From Lonicera japonica (Eukaryota; Streptophyta; Magnoliopsida; Dipsacales; Caprifoliaceae), in assembly GCA_021464415.1 (NCBI GenBank), contig CM038469.1, forward strand, positions 7,852,501-7,916,500: DNA of 64,000 nucleotides, in the 5' to 3' direction. Made by a program: the position numbers and the translations under genes. This document shows, one piece after another, positions 53,220 through 64,000 of the stretch. Under the pieces are notes generated by a model, which did no database searches, was not told the DNA's origin, and saw only the letters and a program-made list of their open reading frames with translations. The first letter of the stretch is position 1, and each line of letters begins with the position of its first letter.

Positions 53220-54000
53220 TGCATTTCAAACGTCACCTGCATGTTTTTATATATTTTCACACCGATCGACTTCTATTTCACTTTCGAGTTTTCTAACATA
53301 TGGGGTGTTAGAAAATTGGAGATGTGGGTACGTAGGTTTTCTCACACCATGCCTAAGTTTAATACACTTTCCTTTCTACCTTATCTCGTGGTCAAACACC
53401 AAGTATATTATATTACCTCTGAAGGTCTATTAGGCGATGTACTTTGTACGTCGCCCAAGTATGTAAATACGTCGCCTAAGATATGGGCTACGTAGGCTAC
53501 GTCGCCTAATTTTGATCGCCTAAGGTTTTGGGCTATGTAGGCAAATACCTACGTCGCCTAAGAAGCCTCTAAGGCGACATAACCATTAACTACGTCACCT
53601 ATAAAGTCAAAGCCAACTTTCATTTGACTAGACTTTAGAGTACGTAGGTCGCCCAAGTAGGCAACTTGGGAGACGTATGTAAATACTACGTCGCCTAAGG
53701 TCAAAGTCAACTTTCCTTTGACTAGACTTTAGGGGACGTATGTAAATACATACGTCGCCCTAGTAGGAAACTTGGGCGACGGAAGTAAATACCTATGTCG
53801 CCTAAGTGTAAAAAAAAAGTAAAAAAAACGGCCTTTAAGCGGCGTGTAATTATTTCTACGTCTCCTAAGTTTAAAAAAAATTGGCCTTTAGGCCACGTGG
53901 AATTATTTCTACGTCGCCTAAGTGTAAAACAAATTTTAATTTTTTTTTTTTTAAATATCAAAAATCAATTTTGACCTGGAATCTAATCAATATCCAATAC

Positions 54001-54180
54001 GATTACATTGCAATCTAATACAATCACACAGATTACATTATTCACAAATATATTCAAAACAATTCCATTGCAATCTAATACAATCACACAGATTACATTA
54101 TTCACAAATATATTCAAAATAATTCCATTGCAATCTAATTAATATCCAATACAATTCCATTGCAATCTAATAAAGTTTAG
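54001..54180. repeat. 60-bp tandem repeat
   Basis: Units at 54001 and 54061 are almost identical over 60 bp (CAATCTAATACAATCACACA in both). A third, diverging unit starts at 54121. Confidence 0.92.
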
Positions 54181-54709
54181 TTTATATACAATGAAATGGT
54201 ACCCGAGCAAGAGAGAGAAGTGTCTAAATAGTGTGATGCAAATACGTCATTCTATATAAAGAGGTTAAATTAACATGTTGGTGTCTTTTTGTATTACTAC
54301 TTGAATGAAGAGCAAGTTCTTCACCTTCTCCTTATCTTGAGCTTGCTTTACAGTCGTAGAAGGGCCCAAACCTACAAGCTACCCATGAGAGCACAATTTA
54401 TTAAAACAAAAATTAGCCTTTAAATTTCAATTGAATGTCTATTTTTCAGTAATTATACTGAGTTTTTGATCTCGATCTACCTCCTATTGGTATGGCAGGG
54501 TAGCTTATTTTCTCTATTTACTTCTAAAGGCCATTCAGTCTCCACTAGTTTGGTCACGTCCATCTTAACACAGCAAGGCAGATGTGTTATAATGATGTTA
54601 AATAAACAAGCATTTTGAAATCACTCATTGAGATGCACTAGCATACCTCTTTGTCAACTTTTCTATGCGTCTTAGTTTTAACTTTTCCTTGGGATACCAA
54701 GAACTTTAA

Positions 54710-54911
54710 GGGTGCGTTTGATTGCAAGCACAAAATTTGCATGAAAAGAAAATAAGTTCCAGGCAATTAAATTGCCTGGAATTGAGTTGCATGGAATATG
54801 TCAATTAAATGTGTTTGATTGCCTTAATTTTCTACCCGAAAAATATTGTACTTTTTCGGATTACTAAGGGTAGTAATCTGTTGTTGGATTACTGGGCAAT
54901 CAAACACACCC
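54710..54911. mobile_element. Tourist-like (PIF/Harbinger) MITE
   Basis: This is 202 bp with terminal repeats GGGTGCGTTTGATTGC and GCAATCAAACACACCC and the 3-bp duplication TAA on both sides (54707-54709 and 54912-54914). A further left-facing end, GCCAATCAAGCACATCC followed by TAA, lies at 55222-55241. A third, partial one is near 55152. Confidence 0.75.
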
Positions 54912-57170
54912 TAATCATGATGGATCTTGTTTAATTGATCTTGATTAGTAGATTTTAAATATTAAATTTATAATTTTTTATTTTAAGTTATGGAATTTTT
55001 AATGTAAAAAATGGGTAAAACTTTGTCTTGAAATTTGTGTAATTGCTTAGAAAACAAAAACATCCCCCCCCCCCCAAAGAAATCATTTTCCTGATTTTAG
55101 TGGAAAATAAGCAATGATTGCCAAAAAGATGGAATTTGACCACTTGAAAAATTTTGGCAATCAAACACACCAAAAGTGATAACTTAGGCGAAAAATCCCT
55201 ATTTTCCATGGAAAATTATGCCAATCAAGCACATCCTAAGTGTTTAGAATATAGTATGACAATCTTGCCAGAATGCTAGCGAAGGAAGAAGACATGAACT
55301 AAACTAATCTCTAATTCAAATCTTAATGCTTAAACCAAACTATTTTTGCTACCGAGTTCATGATGTAATGCTTTGAGCTGAAAATAACAAAATTAACTGA
55401 AGCAATTAAATATGGCTATAGGCAATAACCTAAACGAAAGGAAAATGTAACTAGCCATTTGCCTGTAAGAACTTACCGTGTCTTTACCTAAATTTAGTTC
55501 ATGTAAATGAAAGTAATAACAAGCCAACGTCACCAAGTATTCACAAACCTTACTAGAAAATTACATAAATACAAAATCTAGAAAATGATGTGAAATCATG
55601 ACATTATTAAGCATGTAAACAAACCCCAAGCATTTGACTGTTTGGAACATTGAAAGCATAATCCCCTCCTGTGCAAATCATGTATCATATTAAAGACTTG
55701 CTTCCTGCATCATAAAAGAGAACAAGGAATTACATTACAAAAAATATTATTATCTAAACAATTTCATCACATTGATAGCAAATAAAGCAAATTGAAATCA
55801 ATAATTCTATTGTAGTGTCATCACTATAAATCTGCATTATTTGTTCCATTTATAAATCAGATTACTCCCACCAAAGTAGCATTAATTAATTCCAATTGTT
55901 GTTTGATAGCACTAATTTGTCTCACATAAGAAGCAAACCTAAGAAAAAACACAAGATGGAGAATGCTTAGGATATGCATATCACATAATGGATCATCCAA
56001 CAAAAATAAATGAGAAACATTTAAAATCCAAATTTATGTACTAAAAGTGGTGATGTGCCAACTACCTAAGTTGTACGAGAAAAGAACACCTCCTCACCCG
56101 CCCGCCCTTCTTTTTTTGTTCCCAAAGTGAAGGATTCTGAAACTTGGCTAATTAAGGACCAATAAACACACCCGTTCATTAGGCCTGAATTATATCAAAA
56201 CCATATAACCAAACTAGTTAATTAATTAATTTAAAAAACACTAATAAATGAATTTGGAAAATAGTAAAGTAAAATAATAAATAACCAAATAGAGTAACAT
56301 AGAAAAACTTGCTATTACTACAATAGGCAGGTGGTTAAAGTAAACAAAGAGAGCAATATCCTCCAATTTTGATAAGATATATGTGCTACAAATGAGACAG
56401 AGTATGTACTATTACTATACATTTATATCAATATCTATATACACATCTATATCAATATCAAGGTAAGAGAAATATATAAAAAGTTTATTTAACACACTCT
56501 CATCTCTAGATTAACCAACAAATAAGCCTAAAAGAACTCTTGTTCTTCACAATTTTTAGAGAGCGAGAAACAAATGAAAGAGAAGTTAGAGCTCGAAACT
56601 ATTCACTGTATGTATGCGTGTGTGTTAGCTGTGGCTTGTTCTAGGGCTCAAACATACACTCACACACATATATATAAGTATACACATACACTCACTCACA
56701 CACACATATATATATAGAGATAGTAGTATACGTACCTGTAAGATGGTGGTGCGCTATTGGAGAGAGTGAGACGGTGGTGTGTTGGTGACGCGAGAGAGAT
56801 GGAGGTGCGAATGGAGGTGCGAGATGGTGGTGCGCCGCAGAACTTTGCGGGAGTTGATGGCGGTGCAATTTTGGGGATTTGTGGGTTAAAGGTTTTGGGG
56901 GATTTTAAAGATGATTGGCAATGGAGATGAAGAGGAAGAGGGAGGAAGGGTTCTGAGCGAAAGGCAGAAATGGAGGATTTGTGGGAGGAAGGATTTTGGA
57001 TTTCTCAAAGTTAATTTGAAAATTTTAAATTATTTTAATTTTTTGCGAAAATTTAAGGGGGGGGAATCTTTTGGGTGACGTACTATATTTGTATGTCGCC
57101 TAGATTATTCTTAGGCAACATACTTATAATTTCTACGTCGCCAAAGAGTTTTTTTTTTTTAAAAATTAAA

Positions 57171-58039
57171 ATAATTTTTAAGTGAATATTAGTTTAATAA
57201 ATGAATTACATAATGGCCATTCAAACTACTAAAAAGGGGAGCCAAGCTAAATTTTGAAGTAAAGTACTGTCAATCTCGTTTTATTTTATTTTTCATTTTC
57301 ATTACGTTCTCGCATATAAATATTTATTATAGTCTAAAGTTACAAGACACTTCTTATCAAGCTATATTTGTATTATAGTGATATTATTTGTATCCTTATT
57401 CTTAACAAGGGTAATAAGGCTTGTGATAATTGTGCCAAGTTAAGAATTTTTCTTAAAACGAAGTTATATGAGTTTCGATGAATCAACTTAGTTTTTAAAA
57501 AGAAATAAACATATGAATTTAACTTATAAGAGTAAAACTTAGGGTGTTTTCGCTTTTAGTTGGGACAAAAATTAGAAAATTCAAATTCAAAATCAAATTT
57601 AAAAGATCGATTTTAGTTTATTCGGATTCGGTTTCGAAATCTTCCAAAGGCAAACTCAAACTAATTTTCTCGGTTCGATCAATTTTGTTTCACTACAAAT
57701 CATTAAGGATATGATTTAATTTAACAGGTACAAATCATTTTATAATCTAATAAACATCATTTTTATTAAAATAAAAAATTAACGGATTTAACGGGTGATC
57801 CGAATTTATTAAGATTAAGCCAGTAACCGATTTATTATCATTTATTATTAAAATGGTAAACTCAATAACCACCCAAATTCATTAAGGATCCACCCATTAA
57901 TTATAAGTTCATTGTCTATAAAGATAACAATTTCAGTAAATACCACTCGATAAGACACAATTTAATAATGACTCGTATTTGGGTTCACTAATTAAATCCG
58001 TTAAGATACGTTAGACGTATTAAGACTATTAGACCCTTT
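57171..58039. other. AT-rich DNA, no feature recognised
   Basis: I see no gene, terminal repeat or motif here beyond general AT richness. It separates the CGCCTAAG-motif block from an old LTR. Confidence 0.5.
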
Positions 58040-58998
58040 AGAAAGCACTCAACATATCATTAAAGTATTCAAGGATTAGAATATCAAATTTATGGTGTTT
58101 CAATGAATGTTCAAAGACTAATCATGGTTGGCAACGAAAAGTATCTCATTCATAGAAGGAATGGTCATAGGGTAATAAGAATACACAAGTGTATCATCTC
58201 CCCATTAATGCTTGAGATTTATGTATACAAGGCATACAAAGTCAAATCATCATATGAAAATTATCTTACTAGCTTATGAATGGTTGATTAAATGGAGAAG
58301 ACGAATGATTCAACAAGCTTAACAATACTAACAATGGAATGAGAATTGAACTTACATAATTAATGCATTGCAAACTTCATCTTTTAGCCTTAATAAAGAA
58401 ATTTACTCCATAATAAATGTAGAGACAAGAATTATAGAAGTGAACTCCAATTCTCTTTCTAAAAACTATTACAGGCTCTCTATAAATTGAGAAATGAGAA
58501 GTAATAAAAGATATCTCTCTAATACATCAATGAAGACTATAAATATGAGTGTTGTGTTGGATGCCAAAAATAAACAATGTTTTTATTTTTATTTTTCATG
58601 GATAAATCCATTTTCTTGGATGCCCTTTGTCATATGGAAAATTCACTTTCCTGGATGCCCTTTGTCCCTTGAAAAATTTCACCATCTTAAAATGCCCTTT
58701 GTCCTATAAAAAATTTCACCATCTTAAGATACCTTTCGTCACATGAAAAATTCCACTTTCTTGGATTCCTTTTGTCCCATGAAAAATTTCACTATTATAT
58801 TGTATTAAATACAATATTTCTTGATATCTAAAGACAATATAATAAACAAAAAATGTGCATTTTCAAGCATTGTTAAATACAAAAGTGCTATGAGACTAAT
58901 CGCGAAATAAGTTGGCAAAACCGAGTAGCTTTAGATAAATAAACGTGTCAAGCAACTCCGAAAATGAGCGTATGAATGACAATATTATGCGTTTATCA
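58040..58998 (-). repeat. LTR remnant of an Athila-like element related to E1
   Basis: On the minus strand it starts TGATAAACGCATAATATTGTC, as E1 does. It keeps recognisable E1-like stretches (for example CTCCATAATA ... ACAAGAATTATAGAAG, and AAAGCACTCAA). It is truncated before the LTR 3' end. In place of the E1 palindrome array it carries a different tandem repeat. Confidence 0.75.
58610..58795. repeat. 35-37 bp tandem repeat in the LTR remnant
   Basis: Five units are aligned at ATGCCC or its variants, at 58620, 58655, 58692, 58729 and 58765. The core is CCCTTTGTC followed by ATGAAAAATTTCAC and its variants. It lies about 200-390 bp from the LTR start; the palindrome array of E1 lies about 250-400 bp from its LTR start. 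Confidence 0.85.
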
Positions 58999-60806
58999 AC
59001 TCCTCCGGCTTATCTCTTACTAGTCCCTTAGCAAGATAAATAAAAGCAAAATAATATTATCCGAATATGCATTGATAAAACGCACTAAGCCATTTTAAAA
59101 ACTTTCATGTTCCCTTAGAAGACGAGGTTTGTCTCGTGAAGGTTTACAGTGATGATACTTACAAACATCAAAAGTTTGATCGTGGTGAATGATAAGAATG
59201 ATGATTTCAAAAGTTCAATTTGCAAAGCTTATGACATTACTATCACTACTTCCAGACTTGCGGGCTTTGAATTACTATCTAAATTGCTTATCTCCTTTAG
59301 AAACTTGACTTATACTTCCCTTTAATCACATGCTAAGCCTTGTATTAGTAAAATTCACATTTAAACACAAAAAGTATTGATCATTAGAGATGGAAAAGAA
59401 ATTTTCTTAAAAAATGAAAGCTTCAAATTTTTGACATTTCTAAGCATTTTTCTTATTTTTTTTTGAATTTTTTGCTAAATTAGTTCAAAGCAATTTTCAT
59501 ATCTATGGCGGGCAGCAGACTCACTATATAAAATTTGATATTTTATGCTTATTTATTAAGCTTAAAAGAAGGTATTCACCCTTTCCCATATGGTAGCTTT
59601 TACCAATCCATAATATTTGATAAAGAGACTTATGATTTAGTCAAGTGAAGCTTTAAGTCAATATTATGATTAAAAGTCATCCAAGTTTTTCAAAGTGCCA
59701 TACATTTGTCCTCTCTATTGGAGGATCTTTTTGAAAATTCTTCCATCATTTTTTTGGATAAGAATTCCTTTTCGCAAAATAAAGATTACTCTAAGTGTTA
59801 CGAAAGAATTTCTCTATGTGAAGCATTTACACATTTTAAGAGACGTTTTTAGAGTCATGAATCTAATTGAAGCAAAGCAAGTTAGATTATCAATCAAAAT
59901 TCCATGTAGATCAAGGAATTCATGTCAATAGCTAATGAACCAATCATCATCATTTAAAAAAAAATTATTCATCATTTTTCAAACTTTCAAAAATTTTTTT
60001 TTTTTAAAATAAGCTCTAAACACATGGAAAATTCAGAAATTTAAAAGCTATTAAGTTTAAGTACATTACCCCCCAACTTGAAGAACGCATTGTCCTTAAT
60101 GTTCCTATTTGGCTTTTCGATTTCCATAAGGAAAAATAGAGCTATTTTCAAAGGCAAAATTACTATATATAACACTAGTAAATTAACGGGTTAGAATTAG
60201 ATAAGGCATAACATGCATGCATTACAACCACATTCCAAGCGTAATATCATGTTTATTAAACAAAACCCAAAAAAGAAGGAAAGAAAATAATTTTTGTTTC
60301 TTAATTTTTTTTTAAACACTATCTACGCTTGTTAAGCATATGTAGGATTTTCGAGAGGGGTGGACTCCTCTCGAGGTGGAAATTCCAAAAACAGTTTCAA
60401 TCTTTATCCGTTGACTTTGAATTCAAACCACATTTTTGGATCCATCACCATCACGGCCCCGAATGAAAATACAAGCTTGACAATGTAAGAGCCGGTCTAA
60501 CGTGACTTCAAGAACTATGAAATTCATAGAAAAATAGAACTTATCGATTTGAACTAAAACATCTTCTACAATTCCCCTTGGAATTCTGACCGATCGATAT
60601 GCCAATTGGATCGTGACTTCTGTCGGTTTCAACTTTCATAAACCCAATTGTTAATAGACCGCATATGGCAAGACATTAAAACTAACACCCAAATCAAGCA
60701 AGGCATTTTTTATTCTAAAGTTGCCAATCAAACATGAAATGGTGGGGCAACCGGGATCTTTGAATTTTGGGATTCAGGTACCTTGCATTATTGAACTCAC
60801 TACAAA
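58999..60806 (-). pseudogene. Internally deleted Athila-like remnant: polypurine tract, 3' region, integrase tail fused to protease
   Basis: This is the minus-strand internal region of the element whose LTR ends at 58998. It matches the 3' internal region of E1 down to about 60300, then the integrase C-terminus (60300-60480). It then jumps near 60500 straight into protease (TIQLAYRSVRIPRGIVEDVL, within 60423-60632). Reverse transcriptase, RNase H, most of integrase and ORF3 are deleted. The protease part continues toward the gag border at about 60806. It holds the uninterrupted equivalent of the E1 insertion site, with a single GCAAG at about 60699-60703. Confidence 0.8.
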
Positions 60807-62132
60807 GCTCTTTTTTGTAGCAAATTCAACAATTCCACTAAAGTTGGTTATTGTGTGTACTATTACTGGCGAAATTAGTTTTTCCTACTAATTTTGCAAC
60901 TAAAGGTGTGGCAAGAAAAAAAAATGAGTTAGAGCCAAATAAATTTTGGAATTAGTAGAGAATCTTATATAATTTGAGGACTGCGGAAACCACCGTATTT
61001 CTCTTATAAAGCCAACGGAAGATCCCAGTGGAAGAGAGTCACATAAGGCTCTATCTCTGTAAATATATATTAATATATATATCATTTTCAAATATTGTTC
61101 ACATTTCCACATATATTATGTTATAAATCCATTTATGTATATATAAAGCGTACTGTTTGCTTTGAGCTCGTCAATGAGGTCACTATAAAATTTTATTCCT
61201 TGTTCGGGATTTCATCTTTGTTGCCATCTGTTCTTACCAACAATTTCAAAAGATAAAGTTAAGCGAAAAAGGAAACTGATGAAAAGATTGGTAGTTAAAG
61301 TGATCCATGCATGCACTTGCATAATTAATTATATCATACATTAATTACCAGACATAATATTATTTACGCACGCATGTATCATAGGTATATATAGATTGGC
61401 AGTTAAAGTGATCCATGCATTTATGAATATCAAACAAAACACCACATTGGTGAATTGGGAAGAAAGGGGGTTGGGGGGTGGTAGGGCAGTGGAGATTTTT
61501 TAACTCACGATTATATATAGCACATTTATTTCCGTTTAATTAAATTTTATGTAATAGTTTTTCTTAAAATTTAATTTAAACTTCTTATATGACTAAATAA
61601 AAATAATTTAATATTTTATTAAGTCTTATTTTATTTGAATTAAGTTAAATAAAATAATAACAACATGGGATAAAACCAAGATACCTTGTTTAAATAAATT
61701 TAACTTGTATAAATTTTATAATTTTCTTAATTTACCACACTTTTATAAGACAACAAAGTGAAAACAAGCACAATTGGCGAACAAAAATCACCCTATATAT
61801 TTTTATATTCATTAAAAAAAAATGGAGTAAATTTGCTGTTCCCCTGCAAGATTGAATTATGCTTTTGTCCCTGTTCACATGGTTCTATTGTACAATCGAA
61901 ATGCTTTAATATTTCAAATGATAATTTACTTAATATACATATTTATATATTATAAAGAAACACCCGGATCTAATATCTCTTGCATAAAGAAAAAATTGGT
62001 TTAAACCCAGCCACTTCTTCCTCTCTAATACGTACAAGACACTTTCAAGTATTTTACGGTACTTTCTATCACAGCAACCTTTTAAAACAAAAAATGTCAT
62101 AACTTTAAATCTAAAAATTATATTTTAAAAAA

Positions 62133-62985
62133 TCTATATTATAAAACACTATTTTTGACTAAAATTTTCACCAAAAAGTATAAGAATCTAATAGTTAAAA
62201 ATACACATGTTATGGTGTGCATTAGTTATCTACCATTGGATGAGTTTTATACACACATCAAGATGTCACCTCAAAGTTAAAACACTCATACTAATAATAT
62301 ACACACAATAAACTCTCACATACTAATAATTTTGTCTATATTAAAAATGCCATAACTTAAAATCAAAAAATCAAAATTTAATAAAAATTTAATATTTAAA
62401 ATTTACTAATCAAGATCAATTAAACAAGATCCATCATGACTATATAATTATGCAAAAAAACAAAATTCAAGAAAAATTATTGTGTAACTTTTATGGACGT
62501 ACGTTATGTGTTCATACATTATTGGTCATCTTAATCTATCAGGACGTACGTTACGTGGTTGGATTATGATTAAAAGACTCTTTAAAAAATTAAAAACAAG
62601 TAGGTCCAATCCGGTATACTTTTAGTTTTTTCAGCATGAAGATATATTGAACTTTCGTTTTAGTTGTTCACAATGTTAGACTAAACTAAACAATTGACTC
62701 AAAATAGACTGATTCATTTTGACGTTACGTGGTTGGATTATGATTAAAAGACTCTTTAAAAAATTTAAAATAAGTCGGCTCAATCCGGTGTACTTTTAGT
62801 TTTTTCAGCATGAAGATATATTGAACTTACGTTTCAGTTGTTCACAACATTAGACTAGACTAAACGATGGGCTCAACATAGACTGATTGATTTTGTCGAT
62901 TTAAATTCGTCACACGTTAATTTTTTTTATCCTATTATCAGATTTTTTTTATTTCACCGTGCCGGATGGCACGGGTATACCCTAG
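62133..62985 (+). mobile_element. Non-autonomous Helitron in copy C intron 1
   Basis: This is 853 bp starting TCTATATTATAAAACAC and ending in the hairpin CCGTGCC-GGAT-GGCACGG, followed 7 nt later by CTAG (62982-62985). It is inserted between A and T, as Helitrons do. The intact gene has the uninterrupted site at 20838/20839. It has no coding sequence. Confidence 0.9.
62551..62898. repeat. 174-bp tandem duplication inside the Helitron
   Basis: TTACGTGGTTGGATTATGAT begins at 62551 and 62725. The units share most of their length (AAAAGACTCTTTAAAAAATT, TTTTTCAGCATGAAGATATA). Confidence 0.9.
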
Positions 62986-63846
62986 TATATATATATTTAA
63001 AACTTATTAAACAAGATCTATAACATACCAATGATCAATTTTAGTTACAAAATTGCGTAAAAAAATTAAGAGAAAAATTTGGATTTTATATTTAAATACG
63101 TGCACTATATATATATATATATATATCAGCTAACTCATTGCAGCTAGCTAGGCAATTAAATAATAAAATTATATATTAACTGATAAGCATTATCCTAAAA
63201 ATCAAGGTAAACAAATTGAGAGCAGCAAAGAGTATTATCCCAGTACGTTATACTTTTTCTATGGTTAAGGCAACACTGATTAACTCAAACCTAATTAATA
63301 ATGAAGAATAAAGATTAAAGAAAAAATTTGGGTAAATTTTAATGAACTTAAGCGTATGTCACTCGATCAAGTCTAAAAAATTAAATAACACTATAAATTT
63401 AAGACACGTAGTAGATTACTTTTGACTAATACAGGACTGATAATTTTAATTTTTTTATGTTGAAGAGCATGATATATCGCCACTATCTAATAGCTTAAGC
63501 TTTTGGGTGAGATATTTTATAACATAGTATTGGAGCTTAAGTTTTGCAAGATCTTGGATTCGAATTCTTTTACTTGCATTTGCTTTTCCCTTTATGTTTA
63601 TGCGGTATGCACATTATTATTTGTGCACAAAATATACCTTTAGTTTAGTTTGTACGTACAAAAGCAAATAATAATAATAATACCTGAAATGCATAAGAAG
63701 AGGCCCCAAAGGTGAATTCCTTAAAATCAGAACTGTGGAGATCCAGGGAATTATCCGGAAATGATGCCATTTGAGAAATTTGTAGTAATATATTATCACT
63801 TAGTATTGTTAGCTCAAGGCACAGCTATAGAACGCAATTGTGCTTG

Positions 63847-63856
63847 CTATTTATAG
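63847..63856 (-). promoter_or_regulatory. TATA box of GH1 copy C
   Basis: CTATAAATAG on the minus strand, 77 bp upstream of the copy C ATG. It is identical to the one before the intact gene. The conserved upstream sequence continues to the window edge. Confidence 0.5.
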
Positions 63857-64000
63857 ACCCAACACTACTGCTTTAATTTCTTGCGTGGCATGATCATTAA
63901 TTTAAACCCCAAGATGCAATTAATGCTGTTTTTCTTGACTTGATTTATCTTCGTTATTCTTTCGAGCCAATTTCGTTCAACAAGGTCTAGTTTTAGAAAT

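Larger units (their letters stand above)
49960..53418 (+). pseudogene. GH1 beta-glucosidase copy B: introns 1-6 and exons 2-6, inactivated
   Basis: This is an inverted partial copy of the gene at 14628-21535. Exon equivalents: exon 2 at 51452-51518, exon 3 at 51999-52057, exon 4 at 52181-52257, exon 5 at 52388-52465, exon 6 at 52565-52652. Exon 1, the promoter and exons 7-13 are missing. A TGA at 51494-51496 replaces the Trp codon of exon 2. An extra A makes exon 4 77 bp instead of 76, and the exon 6 donor GT has become AT. Intron 1 holds a 942-bp LTR-like insertion and intron 6 a 528-bp insertion. Homology stops at about 53418, where a transposon-like block begins. Neither catalytic glutamate is encoded. 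Confidence 0.9.
53419..57170. mobile_element. Transposon-like block with ACGTCGCCTAAG subterminal repeats
   Basis: The left 520 bp carry at least eight forward or inverted variants of ACGTCGCCTAAG (for example at 53469, 53499, 53551, 53688 and 53911). The same motif reappears at the right end near 57090-57145 in both orientations. Dense subterminal motifs at both ends are characteristic of CACTA (En/Spm) elements, but I could not find CACTA termini or a 3-bp duplication, so the class is inferred. The interior has no transposase. At 56730-57000 lies a G-rich stretch that could be an old leader. The block replaces the 3' half of GH1 copy B. Confidence 0.5.
60958..63770 (-). pseudogene. GH1 beta-glucosidase copy C: exons 1, 5 and 6 only, inactivated
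   Basis: This is a minus-strand partial copy. Exon 1 at 63684-63770 is fully open and keeps its ATG and donor. Exon 5 at 61154-61227 has lost 4 bp (74 instead of 78), which shifts the frame. Exon 6 at 60969-61056 has a TAA in place of a Glu codon after GCTTTA, and its donor GT has become AT, the same change as in copy B. Exons 2-4 were removed by a deletion joining intron 4 to intron 1 near 61285. Exons 7-13 are absent: exon 6 abuts the spacer duplicated from 13462. Promoter and TATA box are conserved, so a short transcript is conceivable but no enzyme is. Confidence 0.9.

Noticed and set aside
53079..53495. 138-codon plus-strand ORF as a gene
   Set aside because: It spans the border between an insertion and degenerate GH1 intron 6, with biased Phe/Ile composition from AT-rich DNA.

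Overview
This is nuclear DNA from a flowering plant. The evidence is nested Ty3/gypsy LTR retrotransposons primed by plant tRNA-Asp and initiator tRNA-Met, MITEs, a Helitron, AT-rich intergenic DNA, and a 13-exon family 1 glycoside hydrolase (GH1) gene with the usual plant intron layout. The GH1 protein most resembles the strictosidine/raucaffricine beta-glucosidase type of asterids. That places the organism only loosely, and I cannot name a species.

Layout. 1-1156 and 13199-about 13310 are the two halves of an old minus-strand Athila-like remnant. It was split by a young plus-strand Athila-like element (E1, 1157-13198, 1687-bp LTRs, target duplication GCAAG). 14.4-21.7 kb holds the one apparently intact gene, a minus-strand GH1 beta-glucosidase of 514 codons in 13 exons. 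22.25-34.17 kb is an older, broken, minus-strand Athila-like element (E2). 34.38-35.64 kb is a hAT-type element with an 8-bp target duplication. 35.6-38.7 kb is AT-rich DNA without genes. 38.74-48.96 kb is a degraded plus-strand gypsy element (E3, target duplication TATGT), whose 5' LTR carries a 3.6-kb solo LTR of another family. 49.96-53.42 kb is a plus-strand GH1 pseudogene (copy B) interrupted by a 942-bp LTR-like insertion and a 528-bp insertion. 53.4-57.2 kb is a transposon-like block full of ACGTCGCCTAAG motifs. 58.0-60.8 kb is another internally deleted minus-strand Athila-like remnant. 60.96-63.77 kb is a minus-strand GH1 pseudogene (copy C) carrying a Helitron.

How it fits together. 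The 13.2-22 kb and 60.7-64 kb stretches are copies of one ancestral block (Athila remnant, spacer, GH1 gene), and copy B is an inverted third copy. Copies B and C share a ruined exon-6 splice donor, so they probably descend from one already damaged ancestor. The copies serve as natural empty-site controls for the E1, Helitron and intronic MITE insertions. The most unusual signals are arrays of the perfect palindrome CCATGATCGATCATGG at exact 22-bp steps in E1, and a block of roughly 80-120 bp shared by the LTRs of three otherwise different element families. I found no RNA gene, CRISPR array or bacterial-type operon. Everything rests on reading the sequence by eye; no database search was run.
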